The position numbers and the translations under genes are program-made. This document shows, piece by piece, positions 17,069 to 25,809 of a stretch of DNA of 48,389 nucleotides. The stretch's first letter is position 1. Each line of letters starts with the position of its first letter. The stretch covers positions 1 through 48,389 of the forward strand of contig JAEUMR010000034.1 of NCBI GenBank assembly GCA_016791385.1, read 5' to 3'. Origin of the DNA: Hyphomonadaceae bacterium. GTDB taxonomy: Bacteria; Pseudomonadota; Alphaproteobacteria; Caulobacterales; Aquidulcibacteraceae. Below the pieces are notes generated by a model, which saw only the letters and a list, made by a program, of their open reading frames with translations, searched no databases and was not told where the DNA came from.

Positions 17069-17941
17069 ATGAAAAAACACCTGATCGCCGCCGCGCTGCT
17101 GGCGCTCGCTGCAACGCCTGCTTTCGCCTACACGGCCTATGTGCAGCCGGACGCGTACTGGCCGGAAGACAGCGACGTCCGCGTGCGGGGCGCGTTCGCG
17201 AGCCAGTTCTTCACCCCGCAAATCGCCACGCAATCGAGTTTCATATTGCTGGGGCCTGACGGCGCGCGGCTGCCGAGCGATTACATCGATCTCGCGCCGG
17301 AATCGGCGACGCTGCATGCCGAACTGCCGCGGCAAGGCACCTATCGCATCTCCACCGGCGAACAGCTCGGCGCGGTGGCGACGCTGGTCGGCGTCGACGG
17401 CCAATGGCGCCAGCTCGGCCAAGGCGAAGCCGCCCCTGAGGGCGCGCCGGTGCGCACGCTGCAGACGGTGACGCTCGCTGACACGTACGTCACGCGCGGC
17501 CAACCGAGCAGCGAAGTGCTCGCAGCGGCCGGCGGGCGCTTGCTCATCCGTCCGGTGACGCACCCCAACCAAGTGCTCGCCGCGCAGGGCATGCAGGTCG
17601 ATGTGCTGTTCGACGGCCAACCGCTCGCCAATGCCGCGGTCGTGCTCTACGCGCAGGGCGATCCCGACACCAAGCTCGATCGCTTCGCCGTCACCGATGC
17701 GAACGGGCGCGCCACGTTCAGCTTCGACAGCCCCGGCGTGTACGTGATCGCTGCACGCTATCGCGCCGACATGCCGGCGGGCTCGGCGGCGCAAGTCGCC
17801 AGCTTCACCTCGACGCTGACGGTGGAAGCGTTGAGCGCGCTGCCGGCGGGTTACGATGTGGCCGAGCGCGAGCGGCAACAAGAGCGCGAAGAGCGCCGCC
17901 GGGCGCAGCGGGAAATCCAGCGGCGGGGCCGCTTCAACTAG
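17069..17941 (+). CDS. DUF4198 periplasmic protein
   Basis: The 290-residue protein has a clear signal peptide (MKKHLIAAALLALAATPAFA) followed by YTAYVQPDAYW and two beta-rich domains, ending in a highly charged helical tail (residues 262-290). This fits DUF4198, a family that includes NikM-like periplasmic metal-uptake components and Ig-like carboxypeptidase-regulatory folds (DANGRATFSFDSPGVYVI). A metal-related role is possible but unproven. A strong terminator follows 28 bases after the stop. Confidence 0.82.
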   Translation: MKKHLIAAALLALAATPAFAYTAYVQPDAYWPEDSDVRVRGAFASQFFTPQIATQSSFILLGPDGARLPSDYIDLAPESATLHAELPRQGTYRISTGEQLGAVATLVGVDGQWRQLGQGEAAPEGAPVRTLQTVTLADTYVTRGQPSSEVLAAAGGRLLIRPVTHPNQVLAAQGMQVDVLFDGQPLANAAVVLYAQGDPDTKLDRFAVTDANGRATFSFDSPGVYVIAARYRADMPAGSAAQVASFTSTLTVEALSALPAGYDVAERERQQEREERRRAQREIQRRGRFN

Positions 17942-17969
17942 CAGCGCGGCCAAGTCCAGCAATGCCATC

Positions 17970-18000
17970 AAGGCGAGCCTGCACTCAGGCTCGCCTTTTT
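17970..18000 (+). terminator. Intrinsic terminator after the DUF4198 gene
   Basis: A perfect 12-bp stem (17970-17981 with 17986-17997) closes a CACT loop and runs into a T tract ending at 18000. It separates the DUF4198 gene from the SDR gene that starts at 18040. Confidence 0.9.
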
Positions 18001-18039
18001 GCTGATGCGCGCGCATAAAGCCGGCAAAGGAGAACGCGC

Positions 18040-18702
18040 ATGAGCCATGTCGTCGTCACCGGCGCCAATCGCGGCATTGGTCTTGAACTCGTCCGCCAAT
18101 TGGCCGCGCGCGGCGATCAGGTCACGGCGGTGTGCAGGAAGGCTTCGCCAGAGCTCAGCGCGCTCGGCGTGCGCATCGAGAGCGGCATCGATGTCGGTGA
18201 AGCGGCGTCCGTGGCGGAGCTGGCGCATCGGCTCAAAGGCGCGCGCATCGACATCCTGATCAACAATGCCGGCATTCTGCGCGCCGAAAGCCTCGATCGG
18301 ATGAATTTCGACTCCATCGCCGAGCAATTCGCGGTCAACGCGATGGGACCGCTGCGCGTTAGTACGACGCTGGCGCCGCTGCTGAGCGAAGGCGGCAAGG
18401 TCGCGATCATCACCAGCCGCATGGGCTCGATCGCCGACAACGGCTCGGGCGGCTATTACGGCTATCGCATGTCGAAGGCGGCGGTGAACGCGGCTGGCAT
18501 GTCGCTGGCGCGCGATTTGGCTGGGCGCGGCATCGCGGTGGCGCTGATCCATCCCGGCATGGTGGCGACAGAGATGACCGGCAAACACGGCATCCCGCCG
18601 GAAGAAGCCGCACGCGGCGTGCTGGCGCGCATCGGCGAACTGACGCCGCAAACCAGCGGCGCCTTCGTGCATGCCGGCACGGGCGAGACGCTGCCCTGGT
18701 GA
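18040..18702 (+). CDS. SDR family oxidoreductase
   Basis: This 220-residue classical short-chain dehydrogenase has the cofactor loop TGANRGIG (7-14), NNAG (75-78) and catalytic Y142-x3-K146. It lacks a long substrate loop, like C-factor/sniffer-type carbonyl reductases. The start at 18040 has AAAGGAG 7 bases upstream. The substrate is not predictable. Confidence 0.88.
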   Translation: MSHVVVTGANRGIGLELVRQLAARGDQVTAVCRKASPELSALGVRIESGIDVGEAASVAELAHRLKGARIDILINNAGILRAESLDRMNFDSIAEQFAVNAMGPLRVSTTLAPLLSEGGKVAIITSRMGSIADNGSGGYYGYRMSKAAVNAAGMSLARDLAGRGIAVALIHPGMVATEMTGKHGIPPEEAARGVLARIGELTPQTSGAFVHAGTGETLPW

Positions 18703-18758
18703 ACGCCTGACGCACTGCAAAGCTTGCATCGGCAGCGAAAACCCGACATGCGGGAGGC

Positions 18759-19487
18759 ATGAGCCAAGCCTCCCCCAAGCTGCAAATCCGCATCGTGCCG
18801 GTGACGCCGCTGCAGCAGAATTGCTCGCTGATCTGGAACGAAGAGACCAAGCACGCGGTGCTGGTCGATCCCGGCGGCGACGCCGACAAGCTGATCGGCG
18901 CGCTCGACCATTTTGGCCTCACGCTCACGCGCATGTGGCTGACGCACGGCCACCTCGATCATGCCGGCGCTGCAGCGGCGCTGCGCGAACGCACCGGCGT
19001 CGCTGTTGAGGGCCCGCACCGCGATGACCAATTCTGGCTCGACCGCATCGAAGACGATGCGCAGCGCTACGGCCTCTCGGATCTGCGCAACGTCACGCCG
19101 GACCGCTATTTCGAAGATGGCGAAGCGCTCGATTTCGAAGGCGCGCGCTTCGAGGTGCTGCATACGCCCGGCCACACGCCGGGACACGTGGTGATCTACA
19201 ATGCGCCGCTGAACGTGGCGTTCGTGGGCGATGTGCTGTTCGCCGGCTCGATCGGGCGCACCGATTTTCCGCGCGGCGACCACGCCCAGCTGATCGGCTC
19301 GATCACCGCAAAGCTCTGGCCGCTCGGCGATGACGTCACCTTCGTGCCCGGACACGGGCCGACTTCGACGTTCGGGCGCGAGCGGCAAAGCAACCCGTTC
19401 GTCGCCGACCGCATCACCGGCTATCAGGGTGCAGAAAAGCAGGCGCCCGACATCGGCGAGCAGCGCAGCAGCAAGCGCTGGACTTAA
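18759..19487 (+). CDS. MBL-fold hydrolase (glyoxalase II-like)
   Basis: The 242-residue protein carries the metallo-beta-lactamase motif THGHLDH (H63, H65, D67, H68), later HTPGHTPGH, FVGDVLFAGSIGRTDFP and VPGHGP, as in glyoxalase II and related thioester hydrolases (YcbL type). It probably hydrolyses a thioester with two bound metals in the cytoplasm. The purine-rich GGGAGG sits only one base from ATG 18759, which is unusually close. A four-codon frame (18748-18762) overlaps the start and may be chance. The stop shares TTAA with the convergent SDR gene. Confidence 0.88.
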   Translation: MSQASPKLQIRIVPVTPLQQNCSLIWNEETKHAVLVDPGGDADKLIGALDHFGLTLTRMWLTHGHLDHAGAAAALRERTGVAVEGPHRDDQFWLDRIEDDAQRYGLSDLRNVTPDRYFEDGEALDFEGARFEVLHTPGHTPGHVVIYNAPLNVAFVGDVLFAGSIGRTDFPRGDHAQLIGSITAKLWPLGDDVTFVPGHGPTSTFGRERQSNPFVADRITGYQGAEKQAPDIGEQRSSKRWT

Positions 19488-20308
19488 GTCTCGGCGCCGA
19501 GCTGCTTGGCGTAACCGTTCGCCACCAGCTGCGCCATCAGATCGAACAAGCGCTCGGGATCGCTGCGGCGCAGCTGCGCCGACATCGCTTCGGGACCTTC
19601 CGCCAAGATCAGCTCGCGCGCGCCGGCGGCGAGCGCGTCGAGGATGCGTTGCGCCGCCACCTCGGGGGCCATGCCATTGTCGATCGCCGGATCGGAGACG
19701 CCGCGCACCTGCGCTTTGCCGTCGAGCGCGTTCTTCGACACGTTGGTGCGCACCGATCCCGGCGCCACCACCAGCACGCCGACGCCTTGATGCGCGGTCT
19801 CGGCGCGCACGCTGTCGTGATAGGCGATGAGCCCGGCTTTGGCGGCGCTGTAGGCTGCGCGCAGCGGCGCGCCGATAATGCCGGCGACGCTGGAGATGGC
19901 GACGATGCGCCCGCCGCCAGCGGCAATCATGCGCGGCAGCAGCCGCTGCGTCAGCGCGATCGGCGCCATCAGATCGATGTCGATGATGCGCTGAAACACT
20001 TCGAACGCAGTGTCGACCGCCAGCGAACGCTGCGAGATGCCGGCATTGTTGACGAGGCCGTAGACGCCGCCATGCGGCGCCGCCCAAGCCCACGCCTCCT
20101 CGACGATCGCCGGCAGGCGCGCAAGGTCGGTCGCTTCGAACGGCAGGATCAGCGCGGGCGTGTTGCAGCGCTGGGCAGCGTCATCGAGCGCGGCCTTGTT
20201 GCGGCCAGACAAGATCAGCTTCGCGCCCTTCTGCGCCAGCGCTTCGGCCAGCGCCGCGCCGATGCCCGAGGAAGCGCCGGTGATCCACCACACTTTGTTT
20301 TCAAACAT
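19484..20308 (-). CDS. SDR family oxidoreductase
   Basis: This 274-residue classical SDR has TGASSGIG (10-17), LVNNAG (85-90), a serine pair in VAISSVAG and catalytic Y153-x3-K157. It most resembles short-chain acyl/keto-reductases of the DltE/YqjQ kind by layout. The ATG at 20308 is preceded by GGGAGCG; an in-frame extension to 20353 would reach into the promoter gap shared with the globin gene. It ends in a 4-base convergent overlap with the MBL gene. Confidence 0.87.
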   Translation of the reverse strand: MFENKVWWITGASSGIGAALAEALAQKGAKLILSGRNKAALDDAAQRCNTPALILPFEATDLARLPAIVEEAWAWAAPHGGVYGLVNNAGISQRSLAVDTAFEVFQRIIDIDLMAPIALTQRLLPRMIAAGGGRIVAISSVAGIIGAPLRAAYSAAKAGLIAYHDSVRAETAHQGVGVLVVAPGSVRTNVSKNALDGKAQVRGVSDPAIDNGMAPEVAAQRILDALAAGARELILAEGPEAMSAQLRRSDPERLFDLMAQLVANGYAKQLGAET

Positions 20309-20323
20309 CGTTTCGCTCCCGGC

Positions 20324-20347
20324 GCGCAATATTTGAGCAATTTGCGC
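20324..20347. promoter_or_regulatory. Dyad in the SDR/globin divergent promoter gap
   Basis: GCGCAA (20324-20329) and TTGCGC (20342-20347) form a 6-bp perfect dyad with a 12-bp AT-rich spacer. It lies between the SDR start (20308) and the globin start (20405), where it could act on either gene. The regulator is unknown. The gap is only 96 bp, so chance is possible. Confidence 0.3.
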
Positions 20348-20404
20348 AGTCATTATCTAATCAGAAAGAATCATCAATGACAGTTTCCGCAAGGAGACTG
20401 GCCC

Positions 20405-20836
20405 ATGACGCCAAGCCAAATCGCCGTCGTTCAGCAGACCTTCGCAAAGGCCGCAGGGCTGGGAGGGGCTGTAGCGGAGATCTTCTACGCTGAGCTGTTC
20501 GCCATCGATCCCAGCCTCCGGCCCATGTTCAAAGGCGACATGCGCGAGCAAGGGCGAAAATTGCTGGCGACGCTGAGCTTTGTCGTCAACGGCCTCGACA
20601 AGCCAGACCAGATCGTCCCGGCCGCCCAGAAGCTTGCCGTCAAGCATCTCGATTATGGCGTCACCGCCCGGCACTACACGCTGGTCGGCAATGCGTTGCT
20701 GCGCACCTTGAAGAAGGGCCTCGGCGATGAGTTCACGCCGGAAGCGCGCGCGGCTTGGGTCGCCGCTTATCAAGTGCTGGCCGACGTGATGCGCGCGGCA
20801 GCGTACGGCGCGCCGGCAGCAGCCGCAGCGCGCTAG
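20405..20836 (+). CDS. Single-domain globin
   Basis: The 143-residue protein is a haemoglobin-type globin close to Vitreoscilla haemoglobin and the flavohaemoglobin haem domain. The likely proximal haem ligand is H81 (KLAVKHLDYGV), followed by the typical HYTLVGNALLRTLKKGLG segment. There is no reductase domain. It may bind O2 or NO. ATG at 20405 has AAGGAG 8 bases upstream. Its stop shares CTAG with the convergent thioesterase gene. A second, unrelated-class globin lies less than 1 kb downstream. Confidence 0.88.
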   Translation: MTPSQIAVVQQTFAKAAGLGGAVAEIFYAELFAIDPSLRPMFKGDMREQGRKLLATLSFVVNGLDKPDQIVPAAQKLAVKHLDYGVTARHYTLVGNALLRTLKKGLGDEFTPEARAAWVAAYQVLADVMRAAAYGAPAAAAAR

Positions 20837-21627
20837 GCGAAGATCGCCACGGCCTGACGGCCAACGGCGATCAGCTCGCCCGCTTCGCTCCACATCGCCA
20901 TGTTCTGCAGCGAATAGCCTTCGCCTGCGTGCTCGCTTCCTGACCAGAGCAGGCGCCAGCCATCGGCGCTCGAAGGCACATGGGCGATGTCAACGCCCCA
21001 CGTGATCGTGCTGATCGGCGCGGGCTGGGGAAACACCACCATCGCCGCGGGCGGCAAGCAATCGGCGATCGCCAGCAGCGCCGTGGTTGGATCGGCGCCG
21101 CCTGTGTCGAGAAAACGCGTCCACACCGCGAATTCAGCGCGCGCGGCGGACTTGTCGAGCAGACGATGGCCGCCGGCGAGACGGGTCTCGAAATTGTTCC
21201 AGAAGCCGCGCGGGGCGGCGCCGCCTTCCTTGCGGAAGGACGGGCACGCTTCTGCAGCGGCAACCTCGGGCCGCTGCAGGAACTCGTGCGCGACCTTGCT
21301 CTCGCGCGTGGCGCCGAACACGAACAGCGCCCGCGCCGCCGGCCCCTCTTCGTTGAAGCAATCGGCGGCGATGACGGTGGAAGAGCGGCCGCGCCGCAGC
21401 AGCGCCGCGGTGAAGCGCAAGCGGCCCGTCGCCGGCCCGATGAAACTGAATTGCGCCGAGCGCAGCGCAGCCAGCTCGCCATGGGTCCGCTTGACTGCTT
21501 CGTAAGCGAGCGCGGCGGTCATGCCGCCATAGAGCGTGCGCCCCTGGCTCCACTCCTCCGGCGCGTCGATGACGAAGCCATCGGCGGCGGGCGAAAGCTG
21601 TTCAACAACGGCGCGGAGCGAGGACAT
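20833..21627 (-). CDS. Acyl-CoA thioesterase-like protein (TesB/4HBT hot-dog fold)
   Basis: The 264-residue protein looks like a double hot-dog thioesterase of the TesB-like group, which hydrolyses acyl-CoA to free acid. The N-terminal half has the WSQGRTLYGGMTAALAYEA helix region and the C-terminal half ITWGVDIAHVP and LLWSGSEHAGEGYSLQNMAMW. The ATG at 21627 was chosen because the longer frame to 21699 would overlap the divergent truncated-haemoglobin start. The chain length used as substrate cannot be read. Confidence 0.82.
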   Translation of the reverse strand: MSSLRAVVEQLSPAADGFVIDAPEEWSQGRTLYGGMTAALAYEAVKRTHGELAALRSAQFSFIGPATGRLRFTAALLRRGRSSTVIAADCFNEEGPAARALFVFGATRESKVAHEFLQRPEVAAAEACPSFRKEGGAAPRGFWNNFETRLAGGHRLLDKSAARAEFAVWTRFLDTGGADPTTALLAIADCLPPAAMVVFPQPAPISTITWGVDIAHVPSSADGWRLLWSGSEHAGEGYSLQNMAMWSEAGELIAVGRQAVAIFA

Positions 21628-21697
21628 GCCCACCTGATGCCGGGAGGCTTGCGACAAATCAATTCCCGCAACGGCGCCCCCGCCTAGCCTGCCGGCC

Positions 21698-22090
21698 ATG
21701 GCGGACGATGCGAGCAGAATTACCCCCTACGACTTGGTCGGCGGCGCAGAAGGCGTGCGCCGCTTGTCCGAGCGCTTCTACGCAATCATGGCGCAACGTC
21801 CCGAAGCCAGCGCCATCCGCGCCATGCATCAAGCAGACCTCGCCCCGATCGTGGACAAGCTGGCGAGCTTTCTCAGCGGCTGGATGGGCGGCCCGCGCGA
21901 TTATTTCGAGCGCGAAGACTCCCCCTGCATCATGAGCCTGCACAAGCGCTATCCGATCGGCGCCGAAGAGCGCGACCAATGGCTCATGTGCATGCGCGCG
22001 GCGCTAGAGGAAACGGTGGCGTCGGCGCAAACGCGCGCGCTACTGGAGCCCGCCTTCGCCCGCATCGCCGACGCCATGCGGAGCAAGTAG
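21698..22090 (+). CDS. Group II truncated haemoglobin
   Basis: The 130-residue protein is a trHbO-type 2-over-2 globin. Diagnostic features are the B-helix RFYAIM (Y28 in the haem pocket), MHQADL, FLSGWMGGPRDYFE, proximal His H82 in SLHKRYPIG and Trp W95 at G8 in ERDQWL, the group II hallmark. Such proteins bind O2, NO or peroxide and are linked to oxidative or nitrosative stress. It may share regulation with the single-domain globin nearby, which is inference. Confidence 0.93.
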   Translation: MADDASRITPYDLVGGAEGVRRLSERFYAIMAQRPEASAIRAMHQADLAPIVDKLASFLSGWMGGPRDYFEREDSPCIMSLHKRYPIGAEERDQWLMCMRAALEETVASAQTRALLEPAFARIADAMRSK

Positions 22091-22211
22091 GCGCACTTTC
22101 CTAGTTGAAACATGGGCGCCAAAAAACGCGACGGCAAGACTGCACCCCCCGGCGCATTTGCGTTAGAAGCGCCGCCTCGCCGTTGCGCGGATCGCGCCAG
22201 GAGCCTGCCCG

Positions 22212-23606
22212 ATGACCCAAGCCGCCGCGCCATCGGCGCGACAGCCGCACGCACGCATGGATCTGACGCAAGGCCCGATCTCGCGCACGCTGCTCGCGTT
22301 CTCGCTGCCGGTGCTGGGCACGAGCGTGCTGCAATCGCTCAACGGCTCGATCAACACGCTGTGGGTCGGCCGCCTGCTCGGACCCGCAGCACTGACCGCG
22401 ACCACCAACGCCACCATCATCCTGCTGTTCATGCTCGGAGTGATGTTCGGCGTCGGCATGGCGGCGACGATCTTGGTCGGCCAGGCATTTGGGGCCAAGG
22501 ACCTGCAGCGCGCCAAGCGAGTCGTGGGCACTGGCGGAAGCTTTTTTCTGCTCTCATCGCTGGCGCTGGCGATTGGCGGCTTCGCCGCCGCCGAGCAGAT
22601 TCTGCATTGGATGGGCACGCCGCCAGAATCGCGCGCGTTCGCCGAAGCTTATCTGCGCATCATCTTCCTCTCGTTGCCGTTCCTCAGCGTGTTTTCGTTC
22701 GTCGTCATGGTGCAGCGCGGCGCGGGCGATGCGAAGACGCCGTTCTTCTTCACGACGCTGGCGACGATCCTCGACATCGCGCTCAACCCGTTGCTGATCA
22801 GCGGCATTGGCCCGCTCCCGCAGATGGGCATCGCCGGCTCGGGCATGGCGCTGCTGCTGTCGCAGGCGATCGGCTTGGCCGCGCTGCTGGCGTATCTGTA
22901 CTGGCGCAAGAGCGAGCTGCGGCTGACGCGCGGCGAATTGCATTACCTGAAGCCCGACCCTGCCTTGCTGCGCACCATCGTGCTCAAGGGCTTGCCGATG
23001 GGCGCGCAGATGATGGTGGTGTCGGCATCGGCGATCGTGATGATGTCGATGATCAACGGCTATGGCGCGGAAACCGCCGCCGCCTATGGCGTGACCGTGC
23101 AATTCTGGAATTACCTGCAGATGCCGGCGATGGCGATCGGCGCGGCCGCCTCTTCGATGGCGGCGCAGAATGTCGGCGCTGGACACTGGGACCGGGTCGA
23201 GCGCAGCGCTCATGCCGGCGTGCTCATCAACGTGCTGATGACGGGCGCGCTGCTGGCGCTGATCTATCTGGCTCACCCGTTCCTGATCGGCCTGTTCCTG
23301 CCTGGGCAGGCGCACGCGATGGCGATCGCGCACCACGTCAACGCCATTGCGGGATGGGGCTTCGTTCTGTTCGGAGTGACAATCGTGCTGTTCGGCGTCG
23401 TGCGTGCGACCGGGGCGGTAACGCCCCCGCTCATCATCCTGGCCATCTCGCTGTTCGTGGTGCGCATCGGCTTTGCCAAGGCGCTGGCGCCGGCTTGGGG
23501 CGCGGACGCGATCTGGTGGAGCTTTCCGGTGTCGATGGCCGTCTCCGCCTCGCTGGCCGGGGCGTATTATCGCTGGGGCGGCTGGCGGCGCGCGCGGATG
23601 GGGTGA
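22212..23606 (+). CDS. MATE family multidrug efflux transporter
   Basis: The 464-residue protein has the twelve-helix layout of MATE exporters, which expel cationic drugs or metabolites using Na+ or H+ gradients in the inner membrane. Family features include the start of helix 1 (GPISRTLLAFSLPVLGTS), NTLWVGRLLG, GMAATILVGQAFGA and, in the second half, PAMAIGAAASSMAAQNVGAG. Length is standard. A palindromic repeat follows the stop. Confidence 0.92.
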   Translation: MTQAAAPSARQPHARMDLTQGPISRTLLAFSLPVLGTSVLQSLNGSINTLWVGRLLGPAALTATTNATIILLFMLGVMFGVGMAATILVGQAFGAKDLQRAKRVVGTGGSFFLLSSLALAIGGFAAAEQILHWMGTPPESRAFAEAYLRIIFLSLPFLSVFSFVVMVQRGAGDAKTPFFFTTLATILDIALNPLLISGIGPLPQMGIAGSGMALLLSQAIGLAALLAYLYWRKSELRLTRGELHYLKPDPALLRTIVLKGLPMGAQMMVVSASAIVMMSMINGYGAETAAAYGVTVQFWNYLQMPAMAIGAAASSMAAQNVGAGHWDRVERSAHAGVLINVLMTGALLALIYLAHPFLIGLFLPGQAHAMAIAHHVNAIAGWGFVLFGVTIVLFGVVRATGAVTPPLIILAISLFVVRIGFAKALAPAWGADAIWWSFPVSMAVSASLAGAYYRWGGWRRARMG

Positions 23607-23610
23607 GCCA

Positions 23611-23636
23611 GAATGCCGGCTGGAAGCCGGCGGTCC
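23611..23636. repeat. Short palindromic repeat between convergent genes
   Basis: GCCGGCT (23615-23621) and AGCCGGC (23625-23631) form a perfect 7-bp stem around GGA, in the setting AATGCCGGCTGGAAGCCGGC. I recognise this as a short REP-like element that recurs between genes in many GC-rich proteobacterial genomes (from memory). It sits in the 43-bp gap between the MATE and ruvB stops and may protect or end both mRNAs. Confidence 0.6.
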
Positions 23637-23649
23637 GCGGCGGCGGCCC

Positions 23650-24678
23650 CTACTTCCCCTCGAACAGCGTCCCCGTTTCCGGCGCGCGCGCTGGCGGTTT
23701 CTTCCCTAGCCGCTCGTACGCTTTCGGCGCGGCGACGCGTCCGCGCGGCGTGCGCATGACGAAGCCTTGCTGCATCAGGTACGGCTCGATCACGTCTTCG
23801 ATGGCGTCGCGGGCTTCGGCCAGAGCGGCGGCGAGCGTGTCGACGCCGACGGGGCCGCCGGAATACATGTCCACCAGCGCCACCAGATAGCGCCGGTCGA
23901 GCATGTCGAGGCCGTCGCTATCGACATCGAGGCGCTTCAGCGCTGCGTCCGCCGCCTTCGCATCGATGGCGTTATCGCCGGCGAAATCGCGCACGCGGCG
24001 CAGCAGGCGCACGGCCACGCGCGGGGTGCCGCGCGCGCGCTTGGCGATTTCGAGCGCGCCTTCGGCGGTGATCGGCGCGCCGAGCTTGTGCGACGCGCGG
24101 GTGACGATGCCGAGCAATTCGTCGGGCCCATAGAATTCGAGCCGCACCGGAATGCCGAAGCGATCGCGCAGCGGCGTGCCGAGCAGGCCTGCGCGCGTGG
24201 TGGCGCCGACAAGCGTGAAGGGCGCGAGATCAATGCGCACGCTGCGCGCTGAGGGGCCTTCGCCGATGATGATGTCGAGGTGATAATCCTCCATGGCCGG
24301 ATAGAGGATTTCCTCCACCGCCGGGGCGAGGCGATGGATCTCGTCGATGAACAGCACGTCGCGCGGTTCGAGGTTGGTCAGCAGCGCGGCGAGATCGCCG
24401 GCGCGCGCGATCACCGGCCCGCTGGTGGCGCGAAAGCCGACGCCCAGTTCGCGGGCGATGATCTGCGCCAGCGTGGTCTTGCCCAGGCCCGGCGGGCCGA
24501 ACAGCAGCACGTGGTCCATCGCTTCGCTGCGGCCGCGGGCGGCGTCGACGAAAACCTTGAGATTGGCCTTGGCGGCGGGCTGGCCGACGAACTCGTCAAA
24601 GCCCTGCGGGCGCAGGGCGCGGTCGACGCCCTCCCCGGGCATGCGGTCGGCGGTCACGAGACGTTCTGCTTCGGCCAT
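23650..24678 (-). CDS. ruvB: Holliday junction branch-migration ATPase RuvB
   Basis: RuvB is the hexameric motor that, with RuvA, drives branch migration of Holliday junctions. The 342-residue protein has Walker [10 protein letters not shown] (61-69), Walker [11 protein letters not shown], sensor motif GATTRAGLL and the C-terminal winged-helix domain with [14 protein letters not shown]. The family-typical start is ATG at 24678; a frame to 24825 only extends through the promoter gap. RuvA and RuvC are on the same strand but separated by opposing genes. Confidence 0.97.
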   Translation of the reverse strand: MAEAERLVTADRMPGEGVDRALRPQGFDEFVGQPAAKANLKVFVDAARGRSEAMDHVLLFGPPGLGKTTLAQIIARELGVGFRATSGPVIARAGDLAALLTNLEPRDVLFIDEIHRLAPAVEEILYPAMEDYHLDIIIGEGPSARSVRIDLAPFTLVGATTRAGLLGTPLRDRFGIPVRLEFYGPDELLGIVTRASHKLGAPITAEGALEIAKRARGTPRVAVRLLRRVRDFAGDNAIDAKAADAALKRLDVDSDGLDMLDRRYLVALVDMYSGGPVGVDTLAAALAEARDAIEDVIEPYLMQQGFVMRTPRGRVAAPKAYERLGKKPPARAPETGTLFEGK

Positions 24679-24755
24679 GCGCTTTGGTAGCTCGATTCGG
24701 GTTTCCGGACTGTTCCACTGGGGCAGGCGCCGCGGTTGTGGATAAGTCTCAAGCC

Positions 24756-24789
24756 GAAACGTCGGCTTCCGTGGCGGTGCGACGTCCTC
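24756..24789 (+). promoter_or_regulatory. Candidate ECF-type promoter of the first YciI gene
   Basis: GAAACGTCGG (24756-24765) and CGTCCTC (24783-24789) are separated by 17 bases and lie 34 bases ahead of the ATG at 24824. The same two boxes with the same spacing precede the paralogous gene. The AAC/GTC boxes and the spacing resemble extracytoplasmic-function sigma factor promoters. ECF42-type sigma factors are known to be associated with DGPF/YciI genes. No such sigma gene is in the window. Confidence 0.6.
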
Positions 24790-24823
24790 GGGACGGTGCA
24801 TACTGCCCCGATAGGAGAAATTC

Positions 24824-25204
24824 ATGCGTTACATGTACCTGGTTTCCAGCGCCGAAAATTCCGGCCCGCCGCCGCTGAAGCTCATGGAGGAACTCGGCAA
24901 ACTGGCGGAGCAGGAAATGGCGGCAGGCCGCATGGTGGCGCAGGGCGGCCTCCTGCCAACGGCGGCGGGCGCGCGCATCGAACTACGGCGTGGCCGCGTG
25001 AAGGTGATCGACGGCCCCTTCACCGAAACCAAGGAAGTGATCGGCGGCTTCGCCATCTTCGAATTCGCCACGCGCGAGGAAGCGATCGCATCAGGGGTAA
25101 ACTTCATGCAGATGCACGCCAAATACGCCGAAGGCTGGGAAGGCGTCTGCGAGATGCGGCCGATGGCGGTGCATATGGCCAGCGCCGAGGCCGAGGGCGG
25201 CTAA
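24824..25204 (+). CDS. YciI/DGPF family protein, copy 1
   Basis: The 126-residue protein has the YCII-related fold with the name-giving DGPF motif (63-66, in [20 protein letters not shown]) and the opening [11 protein letters not shown]. Such proteins have a ferredoxin-like fold and are often genetic partners of ECF sigma factors; their biochemistry is mostly unknown. ATG at 24824 has TAGGAG upstream. It is a close tandem paralogue of the gene at 25365, including the upstream element. Confidence 0.9.
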   Translation: MRYMYLVSSAENSGPPPLKLMEELGKLAEQEMAAGRMVAQGGLLPTAAGARIELRRGRVKVIDGPFTETKEVIGGFAIFEFATREEAIASGVNFMQMHAKYAEGWEGVCEMRPMAVHMASAEAEGG

Positions 25205-25288
25205 GTCTGTCCGGCGCGCGCGGGTTTCCGGCGCCCGCGCGCGCTCTAGCGCGCCCTCGCGAGAGCGCTGGGCGAAAAATCTCAAACT

Positions 25289-25322
25289 GAAACGTCGGCT
25301 TTCGGGACAGCACATCGTCCTC
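25289..25322 (+). promoter_or_regulatory. Candidate ECF-type promoter of the second YciI gene
   Basis: GAAACGTCGG (25289-25298) and CGTCCTC (25316-25322), again 17 bases apart, lie 42 bases ahead of the ATG at 25365. The preceding TCTCAA is also shared with the first copy, while the 17-base spacer differs. That pattern points to conserved function rather than just a recent copy. Confidence 0.6.
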
Positions 25323-25364
25323 AGGCTAGCGCCGCTGCGGCGTGACACGAAGGGACAGGCGCCC

Positions 25365-25754
25365 ATGCGCTACATGTTTCTCACCTCCGGCGCCGAAACC
25401 GGCGCGCCCCCGCCGCAAGCCATGATCGACGCGATCGAAAAGCTGACCGAGCAGGAAATGGCCGCGGGCCGCATGCTCGCGCGCGGCGGCCTGATGCCGA
25501 CGGCGATGGGCGGCGCGCGCATTGAATCGCGCCGCGGCGAACTCAAGGCGACCGACGGCCCGTTCGCGGAGACCAAGGAAGTGCTCGGCGGTTTCGCCAT
25601 CTTCGAGTTCGCCACGCGCGAGGAAGCGCTCGCGTCGGCGGAGCGCTTCATGGAATTGCACCGTCAGCATTGGCCTGAATGGGAGGGCGTCTGCGAGATG
25701 CGGCCGATGTTCGGCTTTGGCGTCGCCGCAGCGGCGGTCACGCAAGCGGATTGA
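25365..25754 (+). CDS. YciI/DGPF family protein, copy 2
   Basis: This 129-residue paralogue of the preceding gene shares [47 protein letters not shown] (key residues DGPF) and [10 protein letters not shown]. The two differ at many sites in between, so the duplication is not recent. It has its own upstream element, so each copy can be transcribed separately. AAGGGA precedes the start. Confidence 0.9.
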   Translation: MRYMFLTSGAETGAPPPQAMIDAIEKLTEQEMAAGRMLARGGLMPTAMGGARIESRRGELKATDGPFAETKEVLGGFAIFEFATREEALASAERFMELHRQHWPEWEGVCEMRPMFGFGVAAAAVTQAD

Positions 25755-25809
25755 GGGCTTGTACGGGGCGCGGGCTTGAGCGCGCGCGTGCGCCGGGCGA
25801 TAGGAAAGC

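Noticed and set aside
16217-18016. 599-residue open frame opposite xerD, DUF4870 and DUF4198 genes
   Set aside because: It spans three well-supported genes and an intrinsic terminator and has no recognisable domain.
18748-18762. Four-codon upstream reading frame before the MBL gene
   Set aside because: Too short to separate from chance; kept only as a remark.
22112-23890. 592-residue frame overlapping the MATE gene
   Set aside because: Same-strand shadow rich in Arg/Ala; the MATE frame has twelve helices and family motifs.
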